Part shown: positions 8,145-16,900 of the stretch, piece after piece
Numbering within the stretch: position 1 is the first letter of the stretch
Layout of the letters: every line of letters begins with the position of its first letter
Assembly (NCBI GenBank): GCA_964223495.1
Contig: CAXQGL010000074.1
Location: 1 to 31,113 of the forward strand
Length of the DNA: 31,113 nucleotides
DNA from: UBA8752 sp964223495
GTDB taxonomy: Bacteria > Bacteroidota > Bacteroidia > Flavobacteriales_D > Sanyastnellaceae
Direction of reading: 5' to 3'
Program-made: the position numbers and the translations under genes
The notes under the pieces: generated by a model
Database searches by the model: none
Told to the model about the DNA's origin: nothing
What the model saw: the letters and a program-made list of their open reading frames with translations, nothing else

Positions 8145-8157
8145 CCTGAAAATCAGG
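8145..8157 (+). other. 5'-terminal hairpin of the rpsO leader
   Basis: CCTGA-AAA-TCAGG, a perfect 5-bp stem with a 3-nt loop, begins 4 nt after the -7 box, so it would sit at the very 5' end of the transcript. Possible roles are mRNA stabilisation or part of an S15 autoregulatory site; neither can be shown from the sequence. Confidence 0.4.
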
Positions 8158-8187
8158 TAGCATCAAGAACATCCAAGAGATTTCCAC

Positions 8188-8457
8188 ATGTACCTCACAC
8201 CCGAAAAAAAGCAAGAATTCTTCGCCAAGTATGGCAAGAATGAGCAGGACACCGGCAGCACCGAAGGCCAGATTGCTATGTTCTCCTTCCGCATCTCCCA
8301 CCTTACGGAGCACCTGAAGAAGAACCGCAAGGACGCCAACACCCAGCGCTCCCTCATCACGCTCGTCGGCAAGCGTCGCCGCCTGCTCGATTATCTGAAG
8401 CGCAAGGACATCAGCCGTTACCGCGCCATCGTCAAGGAACTCGGCCTGCGCCGCTGA
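8188..8457 (+). CDS. rpsO: 30S ribosomal protein S15
   Basis: Primary 16S rRNA-binding protein of the small-subunit platform. The 89-residue product is full length and shows the family landmarks DTGSTEGQIAMFSFRISHLTEHLKKN, LITLVGKRRRLLDYLK and a basic C-terminus ending LGLRR. It is followed by pnp, the classic rpsO-pnp order known from many bacteria. It has its own consensus promoter (8110-8140) and a structured ~40-nt leader. In other bacteria S15 represses its own translation through leader structures of varied design; the leader here is short but could do the same (inference). Confidence 0.98.
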   Translation: MYLTPEKKQEFFAKYGKNEQDTGSTEGQIAMFSFRISHLTEHLKKNRKDANTQRSLITLVGKRRRLLDYLKRKDISRYRAIVKELGLRR

Positions 8458-8531
8458 TTCCCTTCGAGCAAAGCATACAGCCTCGCCGCGGCACGGGCAT
8501 CCGGTCGCAGCGTCATACCCTGAACCGTCCA

Positions 8532-8546
8532 TGGGGAAACGCCCCA
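8532..8546 (+). other. Hairpin between rpsO and pnp
   Basis: TGGGG-AAACG-CCCCA makes a 5-bp GC-rich stem 36 nt before the pnp ATG, with TTTT four bases after it. It could be a weak attenuator or an RNA-processing site in the rpsO-pnp message. PNPase genes are often controlled through leader hairpins, but nothing here proves this. Confidence 0.3.
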
Positions 8547-8581
8547 AGGATTTTACGGATGCCCGAATTGACAACTCCTTT

Positions 8582-10714
8582 ATGGAACTGAACATTGTAA
8601 CCAAGACCATCGATTTAGGCGATGGTCGTCCGGTCACCATTGAGACCGGCAAACTCGCCAAACAAGCCCACGGAAGTGTCGTGGTGCGCCAGGGCGACAC
8701 CATGCTGCTTGCAGCTGCAGTCAGCAACAAGGAAGCCTCGGAAGGGGTGGATTTCCTTCCCCTCACGGTCGATTACCGTGAGAAGTATGCCTCCACAGGG
8801 CGTTTCCCCGGTGGATTCTTCAAGCGGGAGGCCCGTCCCAGCGACACCGAAGTATTGGTGATGCGCCTCGTGGACCGCGCCCTGCGCCCGACCTTTCCTG
8901 AGGATTACCATGCTGAGACGCAGGTCATGATCCAACTGATGTCCGCAGACAAGGAGAACATGCCGGACAGTCTGGCTGGTCTCGCCGCCTCTGCAGCCTT
9001 GGCCGTCAGTGACATCCCGTTCGACGGCCCGATTTCGGAGGTCCGTGTGGCGCGGGTCGACGGCAACTTCGTGATCAACCCGACCTATGCACAGCTCGAG
9101 GAAGCCGACATCGACATGATGATCGCCGGTTCCATGGACAGCATCGTGATGGTGGAGGGCGAGATGAAGGAAGTCTCCGAAGAGGAGATGGTCGCTGCGA
9201 TTGAGGCCGCCCACAAGGCCATCCAGAAGCAGTGCCAGGCACAGTTGGACATGGCGGCAGAAGTGCCCGGATGCTCTCCGAAGCGTGAGTATGAGCACGA
9301 GAAGCACGACGATGCGTTGAAGCAGTCCATTCACGATGCCTGCTACCAACAGTATTACGATGCCGCGAAGAACGCCGGTTCCAAAAAGGAGCGCGGCACA
9401 ACCTTCAAGACCATCAAGGAGGATTTCCTCGCCAACATGTCCGAAGAGGAGATGGCGGAAAAGCAATACATGCTTCGTGACTACTTCAAGGCAACGCAGA
9501 AGAAAGCCATCCGCGACCTCCTGCTCAACGAGGGCATCCGCCTCGATGGCCGCGGGACCAAGGATATCCGCCCCATCTGGTGTGAGGTGGACTATCTGCC
9601 GGGACCACACGGTTCCGCCGTCTTCACGAGGGGAGAGACACAGAGCCTGACAACCTTGACGCTCGGAACTAAGGATGATGAGCAGCTCATCGACAACGCG
9701 CTCGTGCGCAAGACCGAGAAGTTCCTGCTTCACTACAACTTCCCCCCTTTCTCAACGGGTGAGGCCCGCCCCATCCGCGGAACGAGTCGTCGGGAAATCG
9801 GTCACGGCAACCTCGCCTTGCGCGCACTGAAGCCCATGCTGCCGCCGGTGGAGGAGTGCCCTTACACCATCCGCCTGGTCAGTGAGATCCTCGAGTCCAA
9901 TGGCTCGAGCTCCATGGCCACCGTTTGCGCCGGAACCCTGGCACTCATGGACGGTGGTGTGCCGATCACGCGCCCCGTTTCGGGAATCGCGATGGGCTTG
10001 ATCACCGACAAGGATTCTGGCAAATACGCCGTCCTGAGTGACATCCTCGGGGACGAGGACCACCTCGGAGACATGGATTTCAAGGTGACCGGCACCACGG
10101 AGGGCATTACGGCCTGCCAGATGGACATCAAGATCAAGGGGCTCTCGTTCACCCAGCTGACCGAGGCCCTGCTTCAGGCCAAGGAGGGACGTGCACACAT
10201 CCTCAACGAAATGCTGAAGACGATGGACAAGCCGCGTGAGGACTACAAGGATCATGCGCCCCGCATCGTCTCCTTCGAAGTTCCCGCGGAGGCCATCGGA
10301 CCCATCATCGGACCTGGAGGCAAGATCATCAATGAGATCCAGGACACGACCGGGGCCAACGTTTCCATCGAGGACGCGGACGGCAAAGGCCTCGTGGAAG
10401 TTTCGGGCGACAACAAGCAGAAAATCGATGCCGCTGTTGCACGGATCCGCGCCATCGCATTCCCGCCGACCGTTGAGGTGGGAGAGGTTTACGAGGGACA
10501 GGTGAAGACGGTGATGCCTTACGGCGCCTTCGTCGAAATCATTCCCGGACAGGATGGCCTGTTGCACATTTCCGAATTGGAGCACCACCGAGTGAACCAG
10601 GTCACGGACGTCATCAATGAGGGCGACGTGGTCAAGTTCAAGGTGACGGGACGTGATCCACGTTCTGGAAAGCTCAAACTGAGCCGGAAAGTGCTGCTTC
10701 CCAAGCCCGAGTGA
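8582..10714 (+). CDS. pnp: Polyribonucleotide nucleotidyltransferase (PNPase)
   Basis: Phosphorolytic 3'-to-5' exoribonuclease of mRNA decay. The 710-residue protein has RNase PH domain 1 (LPLTVDYREKYASTGRFPGG), a helical linker, and RNase PH domain 2 with the catalytic serine segment SNGSSSMATV and the metal/phosphate segment GDEDHLGDMDFKV. It ends with a KH domain (GPGG at 577-580) and an S1 domain (from ~633, GEVYEGQVKTVMPYGAFVEI). ATG 8582 (MELNIVTKTIDLGDG) matches the family start; an in-frame ATG at 8531 would add 17 non-conserved residues containing a hairpin. Downstream is rpoD, whose promoter overlaps just past the pnp stop. Confidence 0.98.
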   Translation: MELNIVTKTIDLGDGRPVTIETGKLAKQAHGSVVVRQGDTMLLAAAVSNKEASEGVDFLPLTVDYREKYASTGRFPGGFFKREARPSDTEVLVMRLVDRALRPTFPEDYHAETQVMIQLMSADKENMPDSLAGLAASAALAVSDIPFDGPISEVRVARVDGNFVINPTYAQLEEADIDMMIAGSMDSIVMVEGEMKEVSEEEMVAAIEAAHKAIQKQCQAQLDMAAEVPGCSPKREYEHEKHDDALKQSIHDACYQQYYDAAKNAGSKKERGTTFKTIKEDFLANMSEEEMAEKQYMLRDYFKATQKKAIRDLLLNEGIRLDGRGTKDIRPIWCEVDYLPGPHGSAVFTRGETQSLTTLTLGTKDDEQLIDNALVRKTEKFLLHYNFPPFSTGEARPIRGTSRREIGHGNLALRALKPMLPPVEECPYTIRLVSEILESNGSSSMATVCAGTLALMDGGVPITRPVSGIAMGLITDKDSGKYAVLSDILGDEDHLGDMDFKVTGTTEGITACQMDIKIKGLSFTQLTEALLQAKEGRAHILNEMLKTMDKPREDYKDHAPRIVSFEVPAEAIGPIIGPGGKIINEIQDTTGANVSIEDADGKGLVEVSGDNKQKIDAAVARIRAIAFPPTVEVGEVYEGQVKTVMPYGAFVEIIPGQDGLLHISELEHHRVNQVTDVINEGDVVKFKVTGRDPRSGKLKLSRKVLLPKPE

Positions 10715-10731
10715 AACGATTGACCGAAAAT

Positions 10732-10739
10732 TACGTTTG
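10732..10739 (+). promoter_or_regulatory. -7 promoter box of rpoD (TACGTTTG)
   Basis: Perfect TAnnTTTG match 18 nt after the pnp stop. A TTG lies only 9 nt upstream (10720-10722), not at the usual ~20-nt spacing, so the -33 element is unclear. The leader to ATG 10793 would be about 45-50 nt and starts with the hairpin at 10742-10768. Confidence 0.6.
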
Positions 10740-10741
10740 AA

Positions 10742-10768
10742 GGGGAGGACGGGGCTCCTCGCCTCCCC
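10742..10768 (+). other. 5'-terminal hairpin of the rpoD leader
   Basis: GGGGAGG (10742-10748) pairs perfectly with CCTCCCC (10762-10768) across a 13-nt loop; an alternative GAGGA/TCCTC pairing lies inside. No T-run follows, so a pnp terminator is less likely than a leader element starting close to the transcription start. Confidence 0.4.
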
Positions 10769-10792
10769 ATCAACTTCCGATTTGTACCGCCC

Positions 10793-11662
10793 ATGAGACA
10801 GCTGAAAATCACGAAACAGGTCACCAACAGGGAGACCGCTTCGCTCGACAAATACTTGCAGGAAATCGGTCGTGTGGACCTGATCACTGCGGAGGAAGAG
10901 GTGGAATTGGCCCGCCGCATCAAACAAGGCGATCAGGTTGCCCTTGAGAAGATGACCAAAGCCAACCTGCGTTTCGTGGTTTCCGTGTCCAAGCAGTACC
11001 AGAATCAAGGCCTTTCCCTGCCGGACCTCATCAATGAGGGAAACCTGGGACTGATCAAGGCGGCACAGCGTTTCGATGAAACAAGGGGTTTCAAGTTCAT
11101 CTCCTATGCCGTCTGGTGGATCCGACAGAGCATTCTGCAGGCCCTGGCCGAACAAAGCAGAATCGTTCGGCTTCCGCTCAACAAGATTGGTTCGATCAAC
11201 AAGATCAACAAAGCCTTCGCGCGCCTCGAGCAGGAATTTGAACGCCCCCCGACACCCGCTGAACTTGCTGAAGTGCTGGATATGACGCTCGACGAAGTCA
11301 AGCAAAGCTTGAAGAATGCTGGACGCCATGTCTCCATGGATGCTCCGCTCAAGGACGGGGATGACAGTTCGAGCACGATGTACGACGTGCTGCAGACCAA
11401 CGACACCCCTTCTCCGGACACCGTACTCATCACCGAGTCCCTCCGAAAGGAAATCGAACGTTCCCTCCAGACCCTCACAAGCCGCGAAGCGGACGTCATT
11501 CGGCTCTACTTCGGACTGGGTGGAGAGCACCCCTTGACACTGGAGGAGATTGGAGAACGGTTTGATCTCACCCGGGAGCGTGTCCGCCAGATCAAGGAAA
11601 AGGCCATCCGCCGACTCAAGCACACGAGCCGCAGCCGCATCCTCAAGTCCTATTTGGGCTGA
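10793..11662 (+). CDS. rpoD: Primary RNA polymerase sigma factor (sigma-70/RpoD type)
   Basis: Housekeeping sigma factor that recognises the TTG/TAnnTTTG promoters of Bacteroidota. At 289 residues it lacks region 1.1 and the large non-conserved insert of proteobacterial RpoD, as is normal in this phylum. Seen: the region 1.2 segment SLDKYLQEIGRVDLIT; region 2 with LRFVVSVSKQYQNQGLSL, LINEGNLGLIKAAQRFD and FKFISYAVWWIRQSILQAL; region 3 GSINKINKAFARLEQEF; and region 4.2 LTRERVRQIKEKAIRRLKH. The start MRQLKITKQV is the typical N-terminus. The last 13 nt overlap the end of the convergent glycosylase gene. Confidence 0.98.
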   Translation: MRQLKITKQVTNRETASLDKYLQEIGRVDLITAEEEVELARRIKQGDQVALEKMTKANLRFVVSVSKQYQNQGLSLPDLINEGNLGLIKAAQRFDETRGFKFISYAVWWIRQSILQALAEQSRIVRLPLNKIGSINKINKAFARLEQEFERPPTPAELAEVLDMTLDEVKQSLKNAGRHVSMDAPLKDGDDSSSTMYDVLQTNDTPSPDTVLITESLRKEIERSLQTLTSREADVIRLYFGLGGEHPLTLEEIGERFDLTRERVRQIKEKAIRRLKHTSRSRILKSYLG

Positions 11663-12306
11663 TTGTCCAGGCCACCCCAAAGGAAGCGGCAAGCTGCTGT
11701 TCGGAACGGGCCCCAGATGGAGGCCCGTTCCGCGTATACGGACTTCCGTGAATCGACGGGGACATCACAAAAGCGCTCCATTGCCCTTCGAATCCCGAGG
11801 TCATCCGGAGCGAATACATCCGGTCGGCACATCTGGAACATCAAATGCATCTGGACCGTCCATCGTCCCAATCCCTTCACCCGCGTCCATGATTCGATGA
11901 TGGCTTCATCATCCGAACTCATCACATTGTCAAAACCATCGGGGTCCTGCAGATAGTGTCGTGCGAGGTCCTGGAGGTAACCGTGCTTCTGACCACTGAT
12001 GCCAGCACTCCTATGGCGCTCTGCATCGGTTTCCAAAACGGCGTCAGGAGACAGGATTCCACCGTGGAGGTCCATGAAACGACGCCAGATCGTAGCAGCT
12101 GCCTTCGTGCTGAGCTGCTGCCCCACGATGGCGCGGGCCAGGCTTTCATAAGCCGACCGTACAGGAGAATCCACCGGATCGGAAAGGCCACTTGCCAAGG
12201 CGTCCATTGCAGGATCGACGGACTTGAAATGCTGGCGTGCCGCAGACCATGTCCAATCCCTGCAAGGAATCGCCACTTTCTGCGTTTGATTTCCATCCGA
12301 CACCAT
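11650..12306 (-). CDS. DNA-3-methyladenine glycosylase II-like (HhH-GPD family)
   Basis: Base-excision repair enzyme removing alkylated purines. The 218-residue protein contains the N-terminal helical segment SLARAIVGQQLSTKAA, a helix-hairpin-helix RVKGLGRWTVQMHLMF and the following PDVFAPDDLGIRRAM, where the second Asp of the DD pair is the expected catalytic Asp of the HhH-GPD family. It is the short AlkA-like form, without the N-terminal domain of E. coli AlkA. Its stop codon lies inside the 3' end of rpoD (13-nt convergent overlap). A degenerate TACCTTG lies 5 nt upstream of the ATG. Confidence 0.9.
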   Translation of the reverse strand: MVSDGNQTQKVAIPCRDWTWSAARQHFKSVDPAMDALASGLSDPVDSPVRSAYESLARAIVGQQLSTKAAATIWRRFMDLHGGILSPDAVLETDAERHRSAGISGQKHGYLQDLARHYLQDPDGFDNVMSSDDEAIIESWTRVKGLGRWTVQMHLMFQMCRPDVFAPDDLGIRRAMERFCDVPVDSRKSVYAERASIWGPFRTAACRFLWGGLDNQPK

Positions 12307-12335
12307 CCGCTCAAGGTAGCACGCGATGGCGTCCT

Positions 12336-12343
12336 TAGCTTCG
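12336..12343 (+). promoter_or_regulatory. Candidate -7 box of the lipoprotein gene (TAGCTTCG)
   Basis: 5 of 6 fixed positions of TAnnTTTG, ending 4 nt before ATG 12348. No TTG at the expected -33 position. Confidence 0.3.
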
Positions 12344-12347
12344 CGTC

Positions 12348-13889
12348 ATGAGCCCACGATCCTCCAACAATCCGGCTGCACCCTCCACGTTGTCGGATGG
12401 CCGATTCTGGGGATTGCTCATGGCCGTGATCCTGATGGCTGCGGCTGCCTTGAGCACCGGCTGCGCGGGAGACAAGTTCTACCTCGGAGCGGATGCCCGG
12501 GTGGCATTCAGCAAGGATACCGTCTGGTTCGACACGGTGTTTTCCTCCATTGGAAGTGCAAGCCAGGCCATCCGCATCGTGAACGACAGTCCGGGGCGGA
12601 TTCTGCTCGAAGATGTGACACTCGAAGACGGAGAGGAAAGCCAATTCAGAATCAATGTGGACGGCATACCCGGTCCGTCCGTAGGAGGGGTGGCATTGGA
12701 GGAAGGAGACTCGTTGTATGTATTCGTGGAGGTCACCATCGATCCGGAAGATTACGACCTGCCTTTCACGGTCAAGGACCGCATCAGGGTCACGGTCAAT
12801 GGATTCAGCCAGTATGTCCAGCTTCTGGCCTATGGTCAGGACGCCTTCTTCCACGGGTCGCCAGGTGGATTGATGACCCTGCCGTGCAATGAGATCTGGA
12901 CGGCACAACGCCCCCATGTGATCTATGGGGTTGTCGGCGTGGCCCCGGATTGCAATCTGACCATCGAGGCCGGTGTGGCCGTGCACGTTCATGCCGGTGG
13001 AGGCATCTATGTGGACCGGGGAATCCTTGAAGTGAACGGAGAGCTCGGACAGCCCGTCGTGTTCGAAGGTGACAGACTCGAACAGGAATACAGCGATGTT
13101 CCCGGCCAATGGGGCATCCAGGTGGACACCCTCATCCAGACGGAAGTGGGCGTTTCCCAAGCGAGCATCCTCGGAGGTGGCATCTGGATTTCAGGCTCCC
13201 CGGGCAGCACCATGCGGCATGCCGTGTTGCGGAATGGCACGATAGGCCTGCAGGTGGACACCACGGGCGTCCTGTCGGGTGCCGCCCTGACCATGGAGAA
13301 CTGCGTCATCCACAACATGAGCGCCATCGGGCTGCTCGCCCAAGGTGCGCACATCGACGGCACCAACAACTTGATCTATGACTGTGGACAGGCCTGTGCC
13401 GCCTTCACATTGGGCGGTCGGTACCGGTTCACGCACAGCACCTTCGCCAATTACTGGTCGGACGGGACACGGGGAACACCTGCAGTGCTGATCAATGACC
13501 ATTACGAGGACTTCCAGGGCAACCTCCAGATCAGGCCATTGACGGAATCGCGTTTCCTGAACTGTTTGATGTGGGGAAACAATGCCGTGTTGGATGAATT
13601 TGATGAGTTGGTCGTCGACCTTGAGGGCGATGTCAATGACCTGCTCATCCGTGGCTGTGCAGTGGACCTGGACGATTTCGGGCCTGCCGACTGGATCGAG
13701 GAAAGCAGCCTCGATGCCGCACCTCCATTTGCCGATGTTTTCAACCGGGATTTCCACCTGGTCAGCGGAAACAACCAATGGAACGGGGTCGGCATACCGG
13801 CCGGATTGCCTTTCCTCGCCACCGACCTTGACGGATTGCCGAGGGTCGTTGGATCCGCTCCGGACAAAGGGTGTTACGAACGACAGTAA
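12348..13889 (+). CDS. Secreted lipoprotein with right-handed beta-helix repeats
   Basis: 513-residue exported protein of unknown function. A hydrophobic segment (about residues 20-37, GLLMAVILMAAAAL) ends in a lipobox-like LSTGC, so lipidation at C39 is expected. An Ig-like stretch near residues 60-160 (IRIVNDSPGRILLEDVTLED) is followed by regularly spaced short beta-strand repeats (LTIEAGVAVHVHAGGGIYV, LEVNGELGQPVVFEG, TMENCVIHNMSAIGL, DGTNNLIYDCG), the pattern of a pectate-lyase-like beta-helix. The end (LDGLPRVVGSAPDKGCYE) resembles the 'D..G.pR..g..diGa.E' tail of such repeat proteins. No catalytic residues are recognised; structural or surface binding roles are possible. It lies 41 nt upstream of the ABC transporter gene. 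Confidence 0.8.
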   Translation: MSPRSSNNPAAPSTLSDGRFWGLLMAVILMAAAALSTGCAGDKFYLGADARVAFSKDTVWFDTVFSSIGSASQAIRIVNDSPGRILLEDVTLEDGEESQFRINVDGIPGPSVGGVALEEGDSLYVFVEVTIDPEDYDLPFTVKDRIRVTVNGFSQYVQLLAYGQDAFFHGSPGGLMTLPCNEIWTAQRPHVIYGVVGVAPDCNLTIEAGVAVHVHAGGGIYVDRGILEVNGELGQPVVFEGDRLEQEYSDVPGQWGIQVDTLIQTEVGVSQASILGGGIWISGSPGSTMRHAVLRNGTIGLQVDTTGVLSGAALTMENCVIHNMSAIGLLAQGAHIDGTNNLIYDCGQACAAFTLGGRYRFTHSTFANYWSDGTRGTPAVLINDHYEDFQGNLQIRPLTESRFLNCLMWGNNAVLDEFDELVVDLEGDVNDLLIRGCAVDLDDFGPADWIEESSLDAAPPFADVFNRDFHLVSGNNQWNGVGIPAGLPFLATDLDGLPRVVGSAPDKGCYERQ

Positions 13890-13930
13890 CGCAAGCAGCC
13901 ACGTCCTTCAAACAACCTTGATTTTCTGAC

Positions 13931-16900
13931 ATGAGTCGGCACATTCTCGATGCGCTGATGCGGCTCTTCGCCCTGATCACGCTCAGGGAAGAGGGCATTG
14001 AGCGCGGCAGGGAGGTGGTCGCCCACTTCCTGCGCGGTCGTTTGACCAAGGATTCCGTGTCCGAATGGCTCACCCTGTTCGAACGATATCTCGTCCAGTA
14101 TGGAGGGTCGGTGGAGACCCGGGAAGTCGCCGGGCTGAAACGCACCGCCCTGAGGTCCACCAAGGTGCTCCGCACCTGCACCGACATCAACCGCGATTTG
14201 CAGGCGAGCGAGAAGGCGCTGGTCTTCCTGCGCATGCTCGAATTCGAGCGCGCCATTCAGCCGGAAGATGGTGAAACGGATGCGTTGGGTCGCGAACTGA
14301 TCGACCTGGTTGCGGATGTGTTCGGAATACGGGAAGGGGAGAAGCGGTGTTATGAATCCTTGGTCTTCAATACGCAGGATTGGCCGGTCATCACCCAACG
14401 GTATCACGAAGCTTTCCTCATTGGTGACCAGCCGCAGCTCGGAGGGGTCGTCAGGCAGGGGTGGACGACACCATTGGCGTGTTTCCGCCACCCCGAATCG
14501 CAGGTGGTCTTCCTCCGTCCGATGGGATCGGGCGCCGTGCAGCTCAATGGGGAGCTGCTTGACCCCAATCGGACCCAACCGTTCACACCGGGGTCCACCC
14601 TACGGCATGCCGGTGCGGCTCCGCTGCATTTCGTGGACATCCAGCGGTCGTTCATGGAAGAGGAGAACATTTCTGAACTGTCCCTTGAAATCCAGGAAGT
14701 CAGCCACTGGTTCAATTACCCCGAAGAGCAAGCCCTGCATCCTTTCCGTGCCCGCGCCCAATCCGGCATGCTCGTGGGGGTGATGGGGGCAAGCGGATCG
14801 GGCAAGTCGACCTTGCTCCACCTTCTGGCCGGCACGACAGAACCCACTTTCGGGAAGATCACCATCGATGGCATCGCCGTGACCGAGGACAGGGCACGGT
14901 CCTGGATCGGCCTTGTTCCGCAGGAGGACCACCTCCTGCCCGAACTGACCGTCTGGGAAAACCTGTTCTATGCGGCAAGGCTCGCCTTTGCCGAGGACGA
15001 CAGGGCAGCGAGTGAACAGCGGGTGGAAGCATGCCTGTTGCAGCTCGGACTGTGGGAAGCACGTGACCTTCCCGTCGGGGATGCATTGAACAAGACCATC
15101 AGCGGCGGCCAACGGAAGCGGTTGAACATCGCCATGGAATTGATCCGCGGTCCGCGTGTTCTCCTCGTCGATGAACCCACGAGTGGCCTGAGCAGCAAGG
15201 ACTCCGAACTCCTGATGGACCTGCTGAAGCAGATGACTTACGGGGGCACCCTGGTCATCGCCGTCATCCACCAGCCAAGTGGCGACATCTTCCGGAGTTT
15301 CGATGCGCTGTGGGTTTTGGATCACGGTGGATACCCCGTCTTCACAGGCCGACCCTTGGATGCCCTCCAGCATTTCAGGAGCATCGTCAACCACTTTGAT
15401 GCCGATCAGGTGGCTTGCAGCCAATGTGGGCATGTCAATCCGGAGCAGATCTTCGACATCATCGATGTGCCCGTGCTCGATGGCCGTGGCAAGCCTGCCG
15501 GTTTGCGGCGCATCAGCCCCAAGGAGTGGAACGACTTCTACAATGTCCTGCTGGTCCCCCAGATGGAGGCGGAAATGAATGCCCACCTCGGAGACACCCA
15601 TGATTCCGCTCCTGAGGGCCACCATCCGCCGAGTTGGATGAGGCAATGGTCCATCCAGGCGGGGCGTGACCTGAACCGAAAGTGGAAAAACACCCAGTAT
15701 CTGCTCATCAACCTGTTGGAGGCCCCCGTCCTCGCCCTGTTGCTGGCCTTCATCCTGAGGGCGCCGGAGGGAGAAGGGCCCTACACCTTCGGGAACGCGG
15801 CCAACATCCCGCATTTCCTCTTCATTGCGGTCATCGTGGCCATATTCATGGGGTTGACCGTATCGGCAGAAGAGCTGTTCAGAGACCGCCTGATGCGGAA
15901 AAGGGAACATCACCTGCGCCTAGATTGGGCGGCATACCTCACGGCCAAGAGTGGGGTCCTGTTCGGAATCTCAGCCATTCAGACCCTTTTATTCGCCCTG
16001 TGCTCCCATCCATTGCTGGAGTTGCCCGGCAAATTCGGGGAATATTGGTTCACGCTGTTCACGGTCGCCTGCTGTGCCAACATGTTTGGCCTGATCATCT
16101 CCCTTTTGTTCAACAGTGTCCGGGTCATCTATCTGGCAATTCCCTTGTTCATCATCCCGCAATTGATGTTGGGAGGTGCCATTGTGACCTACGATCAACT
16201 GCACCGCAGCCTTTCCAAGCCATCCGGTGTTTCCGCCGCAGGCCAGGTCATGATCAGCCGATGGGGGTTCGAGGCCTTGACCACACTGTATGCCGCCGAG
16301 ACGGAATATGCGGCTGCCCTGTTCGGCCAACACCGCAAACTCGCTGAAGCCTCATTCAGGAGGGACCGCTGGGCACCCGAGATGCAGCGCCAGTTGAATG
16401 CCGCCCGCGATGGAGACCAGGATGCCTTGAAAATACTTGCGGCAGGATGGAAACCCCTGTTTGACCGGGGGGCATTTTCGGTCACTGCGCGATTCGAAGA
16501 CGGGTTGGATTCGGCGGAATACGAAATTCTGACGGGCGAATTGGAGACCTACAGGTCCGGGCAGCGAAAAGCCTGGCGACTGGCCAAGGATGAACTGGAC
16601 TCCAAGCTCGTCTCCATGGGTTGGGACCGGGCCGAAACAGCCCGGCCGGTCAAGGACGCCGAATTCAATCAGGTCCTTGTGGATTGGGCAACCCAGGGCC
16701 AGGTGATCTCAAAGGGATTCGCCCTGATGCAGGACAGGATTGTCAATACGCGAGACGCCTTGTATTCCCAACCGGCAAACCCCGGCGCGGGTCCATTTCA
16801 TGCCGCCTTGTCCAATTGGGCGGGGCGGGAGGTACCCAAGCGTTGGAGCAACTGGCTCGTCATGTGGGTGGCCACCTTGGCCATCATGGCCACGCTGTCG

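Noticed and set aside
8531..8581. Upstream ATG for pnp adding 17 residues
   Set aside because: The added residues are not conserved in PNPase and the stretch contains a hairpin; ATG 8582 fits the family start.
9752..11692. A 646-codon open frame on the minus strand across pnp and rpoD, and a 372-codon one at 8615-9733
   Set aside because: Both are antisense to unmistakable pnp and rpoD. Their translations are low-complexity His/Asp/Val/Leu-rich strings with no motif, a known shadow effect of GC-rich third positions.
14600..15913. A 437-codon minus-strand frame
   Set aside because: Antisense to the ABC transporter ATPase and membrane domains; no motifs and a shadow-like composition.
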